From Acidobacteriota bacterium (GTDB taxonomy: Bacteria > Acidobacteriota > Thermoanaerobaculia > Multivoradales > J023): DNA of 55,172 nucleotides. A model generated the notes under the pieces. It worked only from the letters and a program-made list of their open reading frames with translations. It did not search any database and had not been told where the DNA came from. How positions within the stretch are numbered: position 1 is the first letter of the stretch; each line of letters begins with the position of its first letter. The position numbers and the translations under genes were made by a program. The stretch spans positions 1 to 55,172 of the forward strand of contig RFGL01000098.1 in NCBI GenBank assembly GCA_003697015.1, given 5' to 3'. Positions 26,558-35,027 of this stretch are shown here, in pieces.

Positions 26558-27718
26558 ATGCAGACGCTTCTCGACACCGAAAGCGCGGTCAAGAACCGCT
26601 ACGGCGAGGCGGCAGGGCGGCGCGCCCCCGATCTCTGCTGCCCGGTCGATTACGACCCCCGATACCTCGAAGCCATCCCCCAGGAAGTGCTCGAGCGCGA
26701 CTACGGCTGCGGCGATCCCAGCCGCTACCTCAACGCCGGCGAAACGGTGCTCGACCTGGGCAGCGGCACCGGCAAGATCTGCTTCATCGCCTCCCAGGTC
26801 GTGGGGCCGGAGGGATCGGTGATCGGCGTCGACATGACCCGCGAGATGCTCGAGGTGGCGCGCCGCAATGCGCCGCTGGTGGCGGAGCGGGTGGGCTACG
26901 CCAACGTCAGCTTCCGCCGCGGACGGATCCAGGACCTGGCCCTCGACCTCGACCTGCTCGACGCCGAGCTCGCCCGCCGGCCGGTGCAGGACGCCGAGGG
27001 CGCGCTCGCGCTCGAAGGCCTGATCGAGCGCCTGCGCCGCGAGTCGCCCCTGGTGGCCGACGATTCGGTCGACGTGGTGGTCTCCAACTGCGTCCTGAAC
27101 CTGGTGGCGGCGTCCTACAAGCGCCAGCTCTTCGCCGAGATCTACCGCGTCCTGCGGCGCGGTGGACGGGCGGTGATCTCCGACATCGCCAGCGACGAGC
27201 CGGTGCCCGAGCACCTGCGACAAGATCCGGAGCTGTGGAGCGGCTGCATCTCCGGCGCGCTGACCGAAGACGGCTTCCTCGAGGCCTTCGAGCAGGCCGG
27301 CTTCCATGGCATCCGCATCCTCGAGCGCCAGCGCGAACCCTGGAGAACGGTCGAGGGCATCGAGTTCCGCAGCTTGACCGTCGAGGCATTCAAGGGCAAA
27401 GAGGGCCCTTGCTGGGAACGCAACCAGGCGGTGATCTACCGCGGCCCGTTCAAGGAGGTGCTCGACGACGACGGCCACCGCATGGAGCGCGGCAAGCGCT
27501 ACGCGGTATGCGACAAGACCTTCAAGCTCTACCGGCAGGCCCCGTATCGCGAGCACTTCGACTTCGTCGAGCCGCGGCGGGAAATCCCCCTGGAGGACGC
27601 CAGGCCCTTCGACTGTACGCGCACCGCCCTGCGCCATCCGCGCGAGACCAAGGGCGAGGACTACGACGCCACCACCGAGGCGGCGGGGGAGTGCTGCGCG
27701 CCGGGCACCTGCTGCTGA
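26558..27718 (+). CDS. arsM: ArsM-type arsenite methyltransferase
   Basis: This 386-aa SAM-dependent methyltransferase has the SAM motif LDLGSGTGK at 65-73. The cysteines that bind and reduce arsenic in ArsM are all present: Cys27-Cys28 in LCCPVDYDP, Cys51 in DYGCGDP, Cys178 in SNCVLNL and Cys230 in SGCISGAL. The C-terminus ends in a Cys pair motif, ECCAPGTCC. An insertion of about 40 residues (roughly 127-168) interrupts the fold between the SAM motif and NCV. AGGAAGGA lies 10 bases before the ATG, which is preferred over an upstream GTG. No arsR, arsB or arsC is near; instead a radical SAM gene follows after 1 base. Methylation of arsenite is the family function; the coupling to a natural product is inference. 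Confidence 0.85.
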   Translation: MQTLLDTESAVKNRYGEAAGRRAPDLCCPVDYDPRYLEAIPQEVLERDYGCGDPSRYLNAGETVLDLGSGTGKICFIASQVVGPEGSVIGVDMTREMLEVARRNAPLVAERVGYANVSFRRGRIQDLALDLDLLDAELARRPVQDAEGALALEGLIERLRRESPLVADDSVDVVVSNCVLNLVAASYKRQLFAEIYRVLRRGGRAVISDIASDEPVPEHLRQDPELWSGCISGALTEDGFLEAFEQAGFHGIRILERQREPWRTVEGIEFRSLTVEAFKGKEGPCWERNQAVIYRGPFKEVLDDDGHRMERGKRYAVCDKTFKLYRQAPYREHFDFVEPRREIPLEDARPFDCTRTALRHPRETKGEDYDATTEAAGECCAPGTCC

Positions 27719-27719
27719 G

Positions 27720-28646
27720 ATGGCGGTGAGCAAGACCCTGCACCAAGCTGCCCGAGACGGCGGCGCCGCCGCCGGGGAGAGCGCCCGCGACGTGCCGAAG
27801 GTGGAGCTGCGCGCCCTCGACACCCTGTGGTTCCAGGTCGCCGGCACGGTGTGCAACCTGGCCTGCAGCCACTGCTTCATCTCCTGCTCGCCGACCAACC
27901 GCACCCACGAGCACATGCGCCTGGCGGACGTCTTGCCCTACCTCGAGGAGGCGCGCCGTCTGGGGGTCAAGGAGTACTACTTCACCGGCGGTGAGCCGTT
28001 CTTGAACCCCGACATGGAAGCCATCCTCGAGGCCACCCTGAAGCAGGGGCCGGCGACCGTGCTGACCAACGGCCTGCTGCTCGATGACGGGCGCTGCTCG
28101 CGGCTCGCCGCCCTCGCCGCCGGCAGCGACTACTCCCTCGACCTGCGCGTCTCTCTCGACGGCTACGATGCCGCGACCAACGATCCGATCCGCGGCGAAG
28201 GCACCTTCGAGCGCATCCTCCAGGGCATCGAGAACCTGGCGGCGGCAGGGCTCAATCCGGTGGTCACCGTCACCGAGGTGCACGCCGGCAACGCCACCGC
28301 CGAAGGACGCCGGCGGTTTCTCGACCTGCTGCGCGCCCACGGCGTCGCACAGCCGCGGCTCAAGATGCTGCCGCTCTTCCAACTCGGCGCCGAGGCCGAG
28401 CGCAGCGGCGCCTACGAGAGCTGGCAGCAGCTGCGACGCGGCGATGCGCCGCCGGAGGGCTGGGACCACCTGCAGTGCACCACCTGCCGCATGGTCACCG
28501 ACCAGGGGGTGTGGGTGTGCCCGATCCTGGTCAACGAGCCGGGCGGCAAAATGGGCCAACGGCTGGCCGACAGCCTCGGCGACTTCCCCCTCGACCATCC
28601 GGCCTGCTGGACCTGCCACGTCTACGGCGTGAGCTGCAAGACATGA
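27720..28646 (+). CDS. Radical SAM protein with C-terminal Cys-rich region
   Basis: This 308-aa protein has the radical SAM cluster CNLACSHC (Cys45, 49, 52), the GGEP motif in YYFTGGEPFLNPDM, and six C-terminal cysteines (253, 256, 267, 296, 299, 306) that look like one or more auxiliary iron-sulfur clusters (SPASM/twitch-like). I did not recognise a named subfamily: it is not obviously ArsS (DUF3641) nor is ArsL assignable. It lies 1 base after the methyltransferase stop and overlaps the next gene by ATGA. It probably acts on the arsenical produced by the neighbour, or modifies a ligand. Reaction unknown. Confidence 0.8.
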   Translation: MAVSKTLHQAARDGGAAAGESARDVPKVELRALDTLWFQVAGTVCNLACSHCFISCSPTNRTHEHMRLADVLPYLEEARRLGVKEYYFTGGEPFLNPDMEAILEATLKQGPATVLTNGLLLDDGRCSRLAALAAGSDYSLDLRVSLDGYDAATNDPIRGEGTFERILQGIENLAAAGLNPVVTVTEVHAGNATAEGRRRFLDLLRAHGVAQPRLKMLPLFQLGAEAERSGAYESWQQLRRGDAPPEGWDHLQCTTCRMVTDQGVWVCPILVNEPGGKMGQRLADSLGDFPLDHPACWTCHVYGVSCKT

Positions 28647-29659
28647 GCAACCGCATCCCGGAAGATCACCAGGCCAAGACCGCCAAGGCGTCGCGCAAGG
28701 CCAAGCTCACCGCCCATCGCGGCCTCGCCACCTGGGGCGAGAAACTGGTGCCGTTGGGCGAGTTTCGCCGCGCCGTCGACGGCGCCGGCCGCCGCCTGAG
28801 CGATGCGCAACGCGACGCCGCGATCGAGCGCTTCACCGCCCCTGTCGGCGACGGCGTGCCGGTCGAAGGGCCGTACCGCCGGGTGGCGGTGTGCGGCGGC
28901 GTCTACGCCAATGCCTACGCTCTCGAGGCCCTGCTCGACGACGCCCGGCGGCGCGGCGCCGAAGCGATCTACTGCCTCGGCGACCTCGGCGGCTTCGGCC
29001 CGCAGCCGGAGCGCGTCTGGCCGCTTCTGGTCAACGGCGGCGTGCGCACCATCCAGGGCAACTACGAGGCCTCCCTGGCCAGCGGCCGGGACGATTGCAA
29101 CTGCGGCTACGCCGACCCGCGCGACAATCACTACGCCGCCATCTCCTACCGCTACACCGCCCAGCACTCGTCGCCGGCGTTCAAGGCCTGGATGGGGGAG
29201 CTGCCCGAGCGCCGGCGGATCCGCGTCGGCGAGCGCGAGCTGCTGCTGGTTCACGGCTCGCCGCGGCGGATCAACGAATTCCTCTTCGCCTCCACCTCGC
29301 CGGTGGACTTCCTCGAGCTGCTGGTGGCGCAGAACCGCTGTCACGGCATCCTCTGCACCCACACCGGCCTCCACTGGCACCGGCGCCTGCCGTCGGGGGC
29401 GGACGTGATCAACGCCGGCGTCATCGGCCGGCCGGCCAACGACGGCCGTACCGCCGTGTGGTACGCCATGCTCGGCTGCGGCACCGACGGCACCCTCGAG
29501 GTCGAGCACGTGCCGCTTTCGTACGACCACCAGGCCCTGGCCCGCGACATGCGGCGGGAGGGTCTGCCCGAGCCCTTCGTCGAGACGGTGCTCACCGGCT
29601 GGTGGACCACCTGCCTGGAGATCCTGCCGGCGCGCGAACGCGCCGCCGGGCGCTTCTGA
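28643..29659 (+). CDS. Metallophosphoesterase-fold protein with altered metal site
   Basis: This 338-aa protein has calcineurin-like features: LGDLGGFGPQPE (Asp114), QGNYEASLAS in place of GNHD, LLVHGSPRRINEF and CTHTGLHW. But the first motif reads CGGVYANAYALEALL: the usual Asp-x-His-Gly-Asn is Gly86-Val-Tyr88-Ala-Asn90, so the two metal ligands of motif I are missing. Either it binds one metal or it no longer cleaves phosphoesters. An N-terminal 75-residue helical extension is present. It overlaps the radical SAM gene by 4 bases. Confidence 0.75.
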   Translation: MSNRIPEDHQAKTAKASRKAKLTAHRGLATWGEKLVPLGEFRRAVDGAGRRLSDAQRDAAIERFTAPVGDGVPVEGPYRRVAVCGGVYANAYALEALLDDARRRGAEAIYCLGDLGGFGPQPERVWPLLVNGGVRTIQGNYEASLASGRDDCNCGYADPRDNHYAAISYRYTAQHSSPAFKAWMGELPERRRIRVGERELLLVHGSPRRINEFLFASTSPVDFLELLVAQNRCHGILCTHTGLHWHRRLPSGADVINAGVIGRPANDGRTAVWYAMLGCGTDGTLEVEHVPLSYDHQALARDMRREGLPEPFVETVLTGWWTTCLEILPARERAAGRF

Positions 29660-29666
29660 TCCGCCG

Positions 29667-30869
29667 ATGCGCAGCCGCCGACCTCATCTCGCCATCCTCG
29701 GTGCCGGCCCCACCGGCCTCGACGCCGCCCTCGCCGCCGCCGAGGGTGGATTCCCCTTCACCGTCTACGAGGCCGCGCCCCGGGTCGCCGGCCACGTCGC
29801 CGACTGGCGCCACGTGCGGCTCTTCACCCCGTGGTCGATGAACGCCTCGCCGCGCATGCGCCGTCACCTCGCCGAGGCCGGGCGGCCGGTGCCCGACGAC
29901 GGCTCCTATCCCACCGGCGGCGAGCTGATCGACGCCCTGCTCCAGCCGCTGGCCGAGCTGCCGCCGCTGGCCGCTCATCTGCGCCTCGGCACGCGGGTGG
30001 TCGGGATCGGCCGCGAGGGCCTGCTCAAGCACGAGGAGATCGCCACCGAAGAGCGCGCCCGCCGGCGCTTCCGCCTGCTGCTGCGCGACGACCTGGGGCG
30101 CGAGCGCGTCGCCTATGCCGGCGCGGTGCTCGACTGCACCGGCGCCAGCCAGCCCAACGCCTTGGGCGACGGCGGCATCCCGGCCCCGGGGGAGGCCAGC
30201 GCGGCCGGCGTCATCCGCCACGACATCCCCGACTTCGCGGGCGAGAACGGCGCCTGGGCCGGGCGCACCGTGTTGCTGGTGGGCGGCGGCCATTCCGCCC
30301 AGACCGCGGCGCGCGACTTTCTCCAGCACGTTGCGTCGGCGCCCGGCTCGCGCCTGATCTGGGCGGTGAAGAGCGAGCATCCGACCTGGGGCGAGGTGGC
30401 GGACGACCCGCTGCCCGCCCGCGCCGAGCTCGCCGCCTTCGCCCGCCGCCTCGCCGCCTCGCCGCCGCCGGCGGTCGAGCTGCGCACCGCCGCGGTGGTC
30501 GAGGCCCTGGCGCCGAGCGAGGACGGCGTCGAGGTCGTCCTGCGGCGCCCCGGCGGCGCCGAGACCGTGCGCGCCGACCGCGTTCTGGCCCTGGTCGGCC
30601 GGGTCGGCGACCACCGGCTCTACCGCCAACTCCAGGTCCACGAGTGCTACGCCACCTGCAGTCCGATGAAACTCGCCGCCGCCCTCCTCGCCCAGAGTGG
30701 CGCCGGCGGCGACTGCCTGGCCCAGACCAGCCTGGGGCCGGAGACCCTGCGCAACCCCGAGCCCCGCTTCTTCATCCTCGGCATGAAGTCCTATGGCCGG
30801 CGCAACGACTACCTGATGCGGGTCGGCTTCGAGCAGGTGGACGAAGCCTTTCGGTTGCTGGAAGAATAG
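29667..30869 (+). CDS. FAD/NAD(P)-binding oxidoreductase
   Basis: This 400-aa flavoprotein has two Rossmann fingerprints: LGAGPTGLDAA (12-17 GxGxxG) for FAD, and LLVGGGHSAQTAARD in the middle for NAD(P). It resembles single-component flavin oxidoreductases or monooxygenases of the thioredoxin-reductase/flavin-monooxygenase superfamily; FTPWSMNASPRMRRHL follows the first sheet. It begins 7 bases after the metallophosphoesterase stop and is followed by hemH after 4 bases. A redox step on the arsenical or on a haem-related intermediate is possible. The substrate is not known. Confidence 0.75.
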   Translation: MRSRRPHLAILGAGPTGLDAALAAAEGGFPFTVYEAAPRVAGHVADWRHVRLFTPWSMNASPRMRRHLAEAGRPVPDDGSYPTGGELIDALLQPLAELPPLAAHLRLGTRVVGIGREGLLKHEEIATEERARRRFRLLLRDDLGRERVAYAGAVLDCTGASQPNALGDGGIPAPGEASAAGVIRHDIPDFAGENGAWAGRTVLLVGGGHSAQTAARDFLQHVASAPGSRLIWAVKSEHPTWGEVADDPLPARAELAAFARRLAASPPPAVELRTAAVVEALAPSEDGVEVVLRRPGGAETVRADRVLALVGRVGDHRLYRQLQVHECYATCSPMKLAAALLAQSGAGGDCLAQTSLGPETLRNPEPRFFILGMKSYGRRNDYLMRVGFEQVDEAFRLLEE

Positions 30870-30873
30870 CGCC

Positions 30874-32019
30874 GTGCCAAAGAACCTCTTCGAAGGCGAG
30901 CCGGGTTACCAGCACGGCGAGATCCCGGCGGTAGGGGTCCTGCTCGCCTTCCTCGGCACCCCGGAAGCGCCGACCGCCGCCGCTCTCAGGCCCTACCTGC
31001 GGCAATTCCTCTCCGATCCGCGGGTGATCGAGATGTCGCGCCCCGCGTGGTGGCTGATCCTCAACCTCTTCGTACTGCCCTTTCGACCGCGCAAGTCGGC
31101 GCAGCTGTACGCCAAGATCTGGACCGACGAGGGCTCGCCGCTCCTGGTCATCAGCCGGCGCCAGGCGGCAGCGATCGAGAAGCGGCTGAAGAGCGAGATC
31201 GGTACCCCGGTGCACGTCGCCCTCGGCGCCACCTACGGCCGGCCATCGATGCGCCAGGCGCTCGAATCCCTGCGGGCCAGAGGCTGCCGGCGGCTGCTCT
31301 TCTTTCCCCTCTTCGCCCACTATTCCTCGACGTCCACCGGCGCTGCGTTCGACGCTCTGACGGCGGTCCTCGGCCGCTGGCGCTGGCTGCCCGAGCTGCG
31401 CACCATCTTCAGCTACCACGACGAGCCGGCCTACGTCCGCGCCCTGGCGGCGGGCATCCGCCGGCGCTGGCGGGCCGAGGGCGAGCCGGAGAAGCTCGTC
31501 ATGTCGTTTCACGGCATCCCCCAGCGCTATCTGGAGAACGGCGATCCCTACCACTGCCAGTGCCTCAAGACCGGACGGCTGCTGGCCGACGAGCTGGGAC
31601 TGGCGGAGGACCGCTGGCTGGTCACCTTCCAGTCGCTCTTCGGTCGCGAGGAGTGGATCAAGCCCTACACCGACGTGACGCTCCAAGCGCTGGCGCGCGC
31701 CGGGGTCAAGCACGTCGACGTCGTCTGCCCGGGCTTCGCGGCCGATTGCCTGGAGACCCTGGAGGAGATCGAGGAGCAGAACCGCGAGTTCTTCCTCGCC
31801 GCCGGCGGCGAGACCTTCCGCTATCTGCCGGCGCTCAACGACCGTCCCGACCACATCGACCTGCTGGTCGACCTCATCCGCCGCAATCTGCACGGCTGGG
31901 TGGTGCCGAAGGAGGACTGGGACGCCGCCGCGGTGCAGGCCGAGGCCGAGGCCGTCCGCCGGCGGGCCGAGGCGCGAATGCGATCGCCGGCCCGTGCCGA
32001 CGGCGGCGGCGGGGGCTGA
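30874..32019 (+). CDS. hemH: Ferrochelatase
   Basis: This 381-aa enzyme inserts Fe(II) into protoporphyrin or coproporphyrin III to make haem. The catalytic His lies in MSFHGIPQRY (His213) and the Glu in CPGFAADCLETLEEI (Glu294). The start is GTG (MPKNLFEGEP). The C-terminus has a 30-residue Glu/Ala/Arg extension. It is the last gene of the methyltransferase operon; why haem synthesis is linked to it is not clear, and it may simply be cotranscribed. Confidence 0.92.
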   Translation: MPKNLFEGEPGYQHGEIPAVGVLLAFLGTPEAPTAAALRPYLRQFLSDPRVIEMSRPAWWLILNLFVLPFRPRKSAQLYAKIWTDEGSPLLVISRRQAAAIEKRLKSEIGTPVHVALGATYGRPSMRQALESLRARGCRRLLFFPLFAHYSSTSTGAAFDALTAVLGRWRWLPELRTIFSYHDEPAYVRALAAGIRRRWRAEGEPEKLVMSFHGIPQRYLENGDPYHCQCLKTGRLLADELGLAEDRWLVTFQSLFGREEWIKPYTDVTLQALARAGVKHVDVVCPGFAADCLETLEEIEEQNREFFLAAGGETFRYLPALNDRPDHIDLLVDLIRRNLHGWVVPKEDWDAAAVQAEAEAVRRRAEARMRSPARADGGGGG

Positions 32020-32177
32020 GGGGACGACGGCGACGGCGGGAGGCGCCTGGTCTTTCGTCGCCCGTTGTCATATCTTTCGGGAGATTCGATCGCCAACTGC
32101 CGGGGTGCCGGCCGGCGGCCAGGGCGGCGGCCGGCGGGCGGGGGCGCCTGCGGCACGAGATCACGGCAGCGCTGACG

Positions 32178-32705
32178 ATGCACGACGAGCGAGAACCGAT
32201 CCCCTACCTGATGGCACGGCTGCTGCCGGGCTTGCGCTCGACCCTCGCCCTGCCGCCGTCGATCGAGCCGCGGGACGTGGTGCAGGAGGCCCTCTTCCGC
32301 CTCGATTCGGCGGCCCCGGGCGGCGACGCGCAGCGGCTCGATCGGGCGCTGCGCCAGCGCCGCGCCCAACGCCACGTCTTCGGCCTGGTCGACCACACCA
32401 TCCGCGAGATCTTGGCCGACAGCGCCCTGCCGCGGCCGTTTCGCTCGCGCCTCCGCCGCGCGCTCGAATCGGTGATCGACGAGCTGCCGCCGCGCTACCG
32501 CAATCTGCTGCGCCTGCGCTACGGCCTCGACGTCACCACCGAGGAGCTCTCCCTGCGCCTGGGGACGCGCAAGGCCAGCCTCCACAAGCCGACGTCGAAC
32601 GGCCTGGCGCTCCTCGCCCGCGGTCTGCTGGCGCGCGGCCTCGAGGCCGCCGACAGGGCGGACGGCGGCGGCATTCGGTCGATCCAACCGTCGCCGACGG
32701 ATTGA
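32178..32705 (+). CDS. Small sigma70-like transcription factor
   Basis: This 175-aa protein resembles the sigma-70 family: a short region-2-like segment (RDVVQEALFRLDS around 36-48) and a region-4 helix-turn-helix (VIDELPPRYRNLLRLRYGLD around 101-120, then TTEELSLRLGTRKASLHK). The region-2 part is unusually short for an ECF factor, with little of region 2.4 visible, so it may be an atypical or anti-sigma-bound factor. An ATG at 32178 was chosen; longer in-frame starts exist. Its stop codon overlaps the -35 of the tRNA promoter. No anti-sigma gene is adjacent. Confidence 0.6.
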   Translation: MHDEREPIPYLMARLLPGLRSTLALPPSIEPRDVVQEALFRLDSAAPGGDAQRLDRALRQRRAQRHVFGLVDHTIREILADSALPRPFRSRLRRALESVIDELPPRYRNLLRLRYGLDVTTEELSLRLGTRKASLHKPTSNGLALLARGLLARGLEAADRADGGGIRSIQPSPTD

Positions 32706-32730
32706 CAAAAGGCCCTCCGGTGCCTACAAT
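32702..32730 (+). promoter_or_regulatory. sigma70 promoter of tRNA-Asn
   Basis: Perfect TTGACA at 32702-32707, exactly 17 bases, and TACAAT (5 of 6) at 32725-32730. Transcription would begin near 32737, about 24 bases before the tRNA. The -35 contains the stop codon of the sigma-like gene. Confidence 0.85.
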
Positions 32731-32760
32731 CGGCCCGCGACGAGCGATCCGCCGTCCGCT

Positions 32761-32835
32761 TCCTCGGTAGCTCAATGGTAGAGCAATCGGCTGTTAACCG
32801 ATGGGTTGGGGGTTCAAGTCCCTCCCGAGGAGCCA
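32761..32835 (+). tRNA. tRNA-Asn(GTT)
   Basis: A standard cloverleaf: acceptor TCCTCGG with CCGAGGA, D-stem GCTC/GAGC, anticodon stem ATCGG/CCGAT with loop CTGTTAA (anticodon GTT, 32793-32795), T-stem GGGGG/CCCTC and TTCAAGT loop, discriminator G at 32832 and encoded CCA at 32833-32835. No variable-arm expansion. Confidence 0.97.
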
Positions 32836-32989
32836 CCTTCCTCCATTCCCCCTCTCGGCCGTAAGAGTCTCGGCGGTGGCGCGCCGTCGGCGCGCCGTGC
32901 GATCTGATATCATCCGCCGACGCAGCACGACCCATGACCACGTCGCGCGGACGGCCTCCGGTCGCCGCCGTTTTGCTCCGGCAGGGACC

Positions 32990-34372
32990 ATGACACAGCA
33001 GCAGTCACCATCGCGCGGCCGCGGCCGGTGGGCCTGGCCACTGCTGGCGCTGGCGCTCGCCAGCCTGGCGGCGGAGCCGGCCGGCGCTGCCCGCCGTTTC
33101 CCCAACATCGCGATCATCACCGTCGACACCCTGCGCCTCGACCGCCTGTCGGGCTACGGCTACGAGCGCCCGACGTCGCCGAACGTCGACCGGCTGATGG
33201 CGCGCGGCGCCCGCTTCACCCAGGCGCGGGTGGTCGAGCCCCTGACCACCCCCTCCCTGTGCTCGATGCTCACCTCCCTCTACCCGCACGAGCACGCCGC
33301 CACCCGCAACGGCCTGGCGATGCGGCCCGGCCTGACCTCCCTGCCGACCATCCTCAAGCGCCGCCGCTACCAGACCGCCGCCTTCGTCGGCAACTGGACC
33401 CTGCGCGACCGGCTGTCGGGCCTCGGCGAGCACTTCGACGACTACCGCGAGGTCTTCACCCGCAAGCGCTGGCTCGGGCTTTTCAATGCCGAAGCGACCG
33501 CCGACGACCTCACCGCCCAGGCGGTGGCATGGCTCGACGACCTCGAGCAACCGCAGCGGGCGCCGTTTCTGATCTGGGTGCACTACGTCGAGCCCCATGC
33601 GCCCTACCGTTTCCACGCCGAGCACGCCGCCGCCCTGGGCATCGACGCCAGCAACGGCGGCGAGGCCTCGCCCCACGAGCGCTACGACACCGAAGTCGCG
33701 TTCGTCGACCGGGCGATCGGCGAGCTGCTCGAAGCGCTGCGGGCGCGGGTGCCGGCGGAGGATCTGTTGATCGTCTTCGTCGCCGACCACGGCGAGAGCC
33801 TCGGCGAACACGGCTACTGGGGCCACGGCCGGCACCTTTACGACGTCACCTTGCTGGTGCCGTTCGCCATCATCTGGGAGCCGCGGATCCCGCCCGGCAC
33901 CGTCGTCGACGCCCTGGCTTCCAACCTCGATCTCGGGCCGACGATCCTCGGCCTTCTCGGCCTGCCGAGCCCCGAATCCTTCCGCGGCCACGACTGGTCG
34001 GCGGTGCTCACCTCCGAGGCTGGCGGCGACGGGCCGAGGCGCACCTTCCATCAGGCCCACAAGGGCGCCATCCGCGGCAGCGGCGGCCAGCGTGCGCGCA
34101 AGAACGGGCTGCTCGAAGTGGGGATGGTGACGCCGGGGATCAAGCAGATTCTCAATCTGCGGCGGGCACAACGGCTACGTCGCTTCGACCTGAACGCCGA
34201 TCCCGGCGAAGTCTCCGACCTGGCGGCGGGAGACGGGGAGCTGCCGCCGGCCTTGCGGGCCTGGCTGGCAGAGGTACGTGCAGGGCTCGAGACCGCCGAT
34301 CTGCTGCCGGCACCGGCGCTCGACGAGGAAAGCGTCGAGAAGCTCAAGGCGCTGGGCTACATCGACGACTGA
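32990..34372 (+). CDS. Sulfatase-fold hydrolase with Thr at the nucleophile position
   Basis: This 460-aa secreted protein (signal peptide 1-33, ending AAEPAGA) of the alkaline phosphatase superfamily has IITVDTLRLDRLSGYGYERP at the N-terminus and FVADHGESLGEHGYWGHG near the metal site. The sulfatase signature C/S-x-P-S-R reads T-T-P-S-L (Thr86 to Leu90), so no formylglycine can form. A Thr nucleophile occurs in phosphoglycerol and phosphoethanolamine transferases such as LtaS, which argues for a phosphodiester or other phosphate substrate. The start is ATG 32990, preferred to open frames upstream that run through the tRNA. Confidence 0.75.
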   Translation: MTQQQSPSRGRGRWAWPLLALALASLAAEPAGAARRFPNIAIITVDTLRLDRLSGYGYERPTSPNVDRLMARGARFTQARVVEPLTTPSLCSMLTSLYPHEHAATRNGLAMRPGLTSLPTILKRRRYQTAAFVGNWTLRDRLSGLGEHFDDYREVFTRKRWLGLFNAEATADDLTAQAVAWLDDLEQPQRAPFLIWVHYVEPHAPYRFHAEHAAALGIDASNGGEASPHERYDTEVAFVDRAIGELLEALRARVPAEDLLIVFVADHGESLGEHGYWGHGRHLYDVTLLVPFAIIWEPRIPPGTVVDALASNLDLGPTILGLLGLPSPESFRGHDWSAVLTSEAGGDGPRRTFHQAHKGAIRGSGGQRARKNGLLEVGMVTPGIKQILNLRRAQRLRRFDLNADPGEVSDLAAGDGELPPALRAWLAEVRAGLETADLLPAPALDEESVEKLKALGYIDD

Positions 34373-34383
34373 GCGATCGCCCC

Positions 34384-34836
34384 TCAGGCCACCTTCTTGA
34401 GCTCGCGGCGGACGTCCGCCAGCTCGTCGCGGATCTGGCCCGCCTGGCGGAAATCGATCGCCTGAAAAGCCAGTCGCGCCTGCTCCAGCTTGCGCTCCGC
34501 CAGCTGGAAGCGGCCGGCGCGGCGGGCGAGGGAGCCTTCCAGCCACAGCAAGCGAGCCGACATCAGAGGGTCCTGCACCTGCTGGTAGAGCGGCTTGGCG
34601 CGCAGCAGGACCGCCCGCGCCAGCACCGTCAGACCGAGATGGGTGAGGAAGAGGGCCAGGTTGTGCAACGCGCACAGGGTCAGCCGCGGGTCGGCCTCGA
34701 CGTCGAGCAAGCTCAGGCCTTCGACCAGATTGAGCACCCCGCTCTCCATCTCGTTGCGACGCCCGCAGGCGAGGCCCCGGCGGACGAGAAGTACCCCGAC
34801 TTTGTGCTCGTCGATCATCTGCGTCTCCACGTTCAC
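34384..34836 (-). CDS. TPR-like protein, possibly the C-terminal remnant of a larger regulator
   Basis: This 150-aa protein starts with GTG (an ATG lies six codons on). It is helical, with TPR-type segments (ADPRLTLCALHNLALFLTHL, DPLMSARLLWLEGSLARRAG, RKLEQARLAFQAI). It resembles the C-terminal repeat region of HTH-TPR regulators but has no DNA-binding domain. A TACAAT box lies about 40 bases upstream, so it could be an expressed separate gene. A decayed copy of an HTH-TPR gene is the alternative. It sits 11 bases after the sulfatase stop, convergent. Confidence 0.55.
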   Translation of the reverse strand: MNVETQMIDEHKVGVLLVRRGLACGRRNEMESGVLNLVEGLSLLDVEADPRLTLCALHNLALFLTHLGLTVLARAVLLRAKPLYQQVQDPLMSARLLWLEGSLARRAGRFQLAERKLEQARLAFQAIDFRQAGQIRDELADVRRELKKVA

Positions 34837-35027
34837 GCCCCGGCGAGGGCGCTGGGGCCGGTCTCGTGGTGCGCTGATTGTACGAAGAACCGGACGGTCG
34901 TTCGGTTACCTTCTCGTTGGCCAAACTGAATCCTCGAGACCTTGCGTGACGTTCTTGTCCAAGAGCTTTGTTGGCCGGCGTGAATCCGTCCCTCCTCGGA
35001 AGAAATTTTGCCTTTTGACTAGGCATT

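Noticed and set aside
27720-28646. ArsS (arsenosugar radical SAM) assignment
   Set aside because: The length and the CNLACSHC context did not let me identify the DUF3641-type C-terminal region; it was left as an unnamed radical SAM protein.
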